From CAWCAL01 sp963695075 (lineage in GTDB: Bacteria; Actinomycetota; Acidimicrobiia; Acidimicrobiales; CAWCAL01): a stretch of 64,000 nt of DNA. Every line of letters begins with the position of its first letter. Positions within the stretch are counted from its first letter, which is position 1. The stretch is from NCBI GenBank assembly GCA_963695075.1, contig CAVOFR010000007.1, positions 2,136,183-2,200,182 on the forward strand, in the 5' to 3' direction. The notes beneath the pieces are model-generated. The model made no database searches. It was given only the letters and a program-made list of their open reading frames with translations, and was not told where the DNA came from. Shown piece by piece: positions 62,913 through 64,000 of the stretch. The translations under genes were made by a program, and so were the position numbers.

Positions 62913-63998
62913 GCAGGCGACTGGGTCGACCCGCGACGAGGACGGACCACCCTGGCCGAGTGGGTTGAGCAGTGGTGGGCGACCACGGTCGATCTGCGCC
63001 CTTCGAGCCGGGCCCGCGACGAGGCCTACGTCCGCTCGCAGCCTTCGGTGATCGGCCGCTCGCATCAATCGACCACCTGTCGATCCGAACCTGGGTCGCC
63101 GAGCTGTCCAACCGACGCAAGCCCGCCACGGTCCACAAGGTCGTCGGCATCCTGCGCAAGGTCCTGGCCGACGCGGCCGAGAGCGGACTCATCGTTCGCA
63201 ATCCCGTCGACCGCGTCCGGCTCCCTCGCATCGAGCGTCGGGAGATGCGATTCCTCACCCCCGCCGAGGTCGCCCACCCGGCCGGAGCCATCGACCCCCG
63301 GTACCGGGCGACGGTCCTCCTCGGCGCCTACGGGGGCCTGCGGGCCGGCGAGCTGTTCGGGCTCCGAGCCCACCGGGTCGATCCGTCGCATCAGCGGGTG
63401 CAGATCGCCGAGATCGTCACCCACGTCCGAGGCCATCTCCACATCGGCCCACCGAAGACCCGGGCCAGCCGGAGATCGGTGCCCATCCCCCGATTCGTCA
63501 CCGACGCGCTAGCCGAGCATCTGACGGAGACCCGAGCCGGACCCGACGACCTCGTCTTCCCCGCCCCGCAGGGCGGCCACGTCCGCCTCGAGCTCTGGCG
63601 TCGCCGAGTCTGGGCCCCGGCCGTCGACGCCGCCGGGCTCACCCCGCTGCGTCCCCACGACCTCCGCCACACCGGGTGGCGCTGTGGATCGCGGCCGGAG
63701 CGTCACCCAAGGAGATCGCCGCCCGGGCCGGCCACACCAGCGTCGTGACCGTCCTCGACCGCTACGGCCACCTCCTGCCCGGGTCCGAGGACAAGGTCAA
63801 CGACGCCCTCGACGCCATGGCCCGCGACGCCCTCCCCGGCGCCGGTGGGCGGCTCGACGAGCCGGCGACGGCCGAAATCCCGCGCGATATCCGCGCGATA
63901 CGCCGGCCCGAACGCGAGACAGCGACCTCCGAGGAGGCCGCGAGCCCAGGGGGCACAACGTGGGCGATGCGAGACTTGAACTCACGACCTCTGCCGTG
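62913..63998 (+). pseudogene. Tyrosine integrase, truncated and twice frameshifted
   Basis: Homology begins abruptly at AGDWVDPRRGRTTLAEW, so the usual N-terminal arm-binding domain is missing. Near 63030 the frame shifts into FGDRPLASIDHLSIRTWV, which runs through the Arg region GGLRAGELFGL and HDLRHT. About 63674 a one-base change shifts it again into ALWIAAGASPKEIAARAGHT, the segment with AGHTS and the nucleophile Tyr in LDRYGHLLPG. The last frame reads into the attachment repeat and past the window end. No single frame carries all catalytic residues, so the enzyme should be inactive. Confidence 0.85.
63879..63902 (+). repeat. Arm-type-like site, right
   Basis: Exact copy of the 24-bp sequence at 47098-47121, in the same orientation, 46 bases before the right attachment repeat and within the integrase 3' region. 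Confidence 0.55.
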
Positions 63999-64000
63999 TG
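63949..64000. repeat. Right attachment repeat (attR-like)
   Basis: Direct repeat of 46951-47002 with one mismatch; it continues beyond the window. It marks the right border of the island next to the integrase, where the complete tRNA gene would be expected. Confidence 0.8.
63961..64000 (-). tRNA. tRNA, probably Val (CAC), 3' part only
   Basis: From the right edge the minus strand reads the anticodon-arm 3' side CACACGGCAG, a five-base variable loop, the T-arm GTGAG-TTCAAGT-CTCGC and the acceptor strand ATCGCCC with discriminator A at 63961. No CCA is encoded. The 5' half lies beyond the window. The CAC anticodon is inferred from the left copy, where the loop reads TTCACAC. Confidence 0.65.

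Overview
The window is GC-rich DNA with GTG and ATG starts, many 4-bp ATGA/GTGA gene overlaps, several apparently leaderless genes, an F420-type (LLM) oxidoreductase and very large secreted Ig/DNRLRE/CBM proteins. This suggests a high-GC actinobacterium, probably of the Acidimicrobiia type; that placement is inferred from gene style, not from a marker gene.

Layout. Positions 1-15430 hold core and lipid metabolism: a fatty acyl-CoA reductase-like protein (cut by the left edge), the cell-wall pair ddl/murF back to back, an LLM oxidoreductase diverging from a 2-hydroxyacid dehydrogenase across a long inverted repeat, an alkyl-DHAP synthase-like flavoprotein with a zinc-ribbon partner, a DnaJ-domain membrane protein, two small envelope proteins, an amidase, a 56-residue zinc-ribbon protein, and an SDR leading a three-gene glycerol-3-phosphate dehydrogenase-like operon. 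Together these could supply an ether-lipid pathway.

Positions 15540-40100 form a cell-surface region. Its centre is a minus-strand, translationally coupled operon (30306 down to 18900). A NarL-type two-component system sits at its head, followed by sugar-phosphate transferase, GT4-kinase fusion, P-loop kinase, epimerase, Wzz-like protein, O-antigen ligase/polymerase, flippase and a lipoprotein-like beta-helix protein. Around it lie three giant secreted proteins built from near-identical DNA repeats, a metallophosphatase domain, a sulfotransferase and a nucleotidyltransferase with a dead kinase domain. The likely product is a possibly sulfated surface polysaccharide with secreted binding proteins.

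Positions 40444-46834 carry a frameshifted cyclase-nSTAND-WD40 signalling gene, a DUF899 pseudogene joined to a transposase scar, and an ArsR-SRPBCC operon with a palindromic operator over its start.

Positions 46951-64000 are a genomic island of about 17 kb. A 52-bp direct repeat (the 3' half of a tRNA, probably Val-CAC) lies at both ends, each with an inner 24-bp arm-like site, and a decayed tyrosine integrase lies at the right end. The cargo includes toxin-antitoxin pieces, lipoproteins, orphan proteins, a large STAND-like ATPase, an intact IS21-family element with a target duplication, relics of other transposases, and four same-orientation copies of an unrecognised repeat of about 135-170 bp, each downstream of plus-strand genes.
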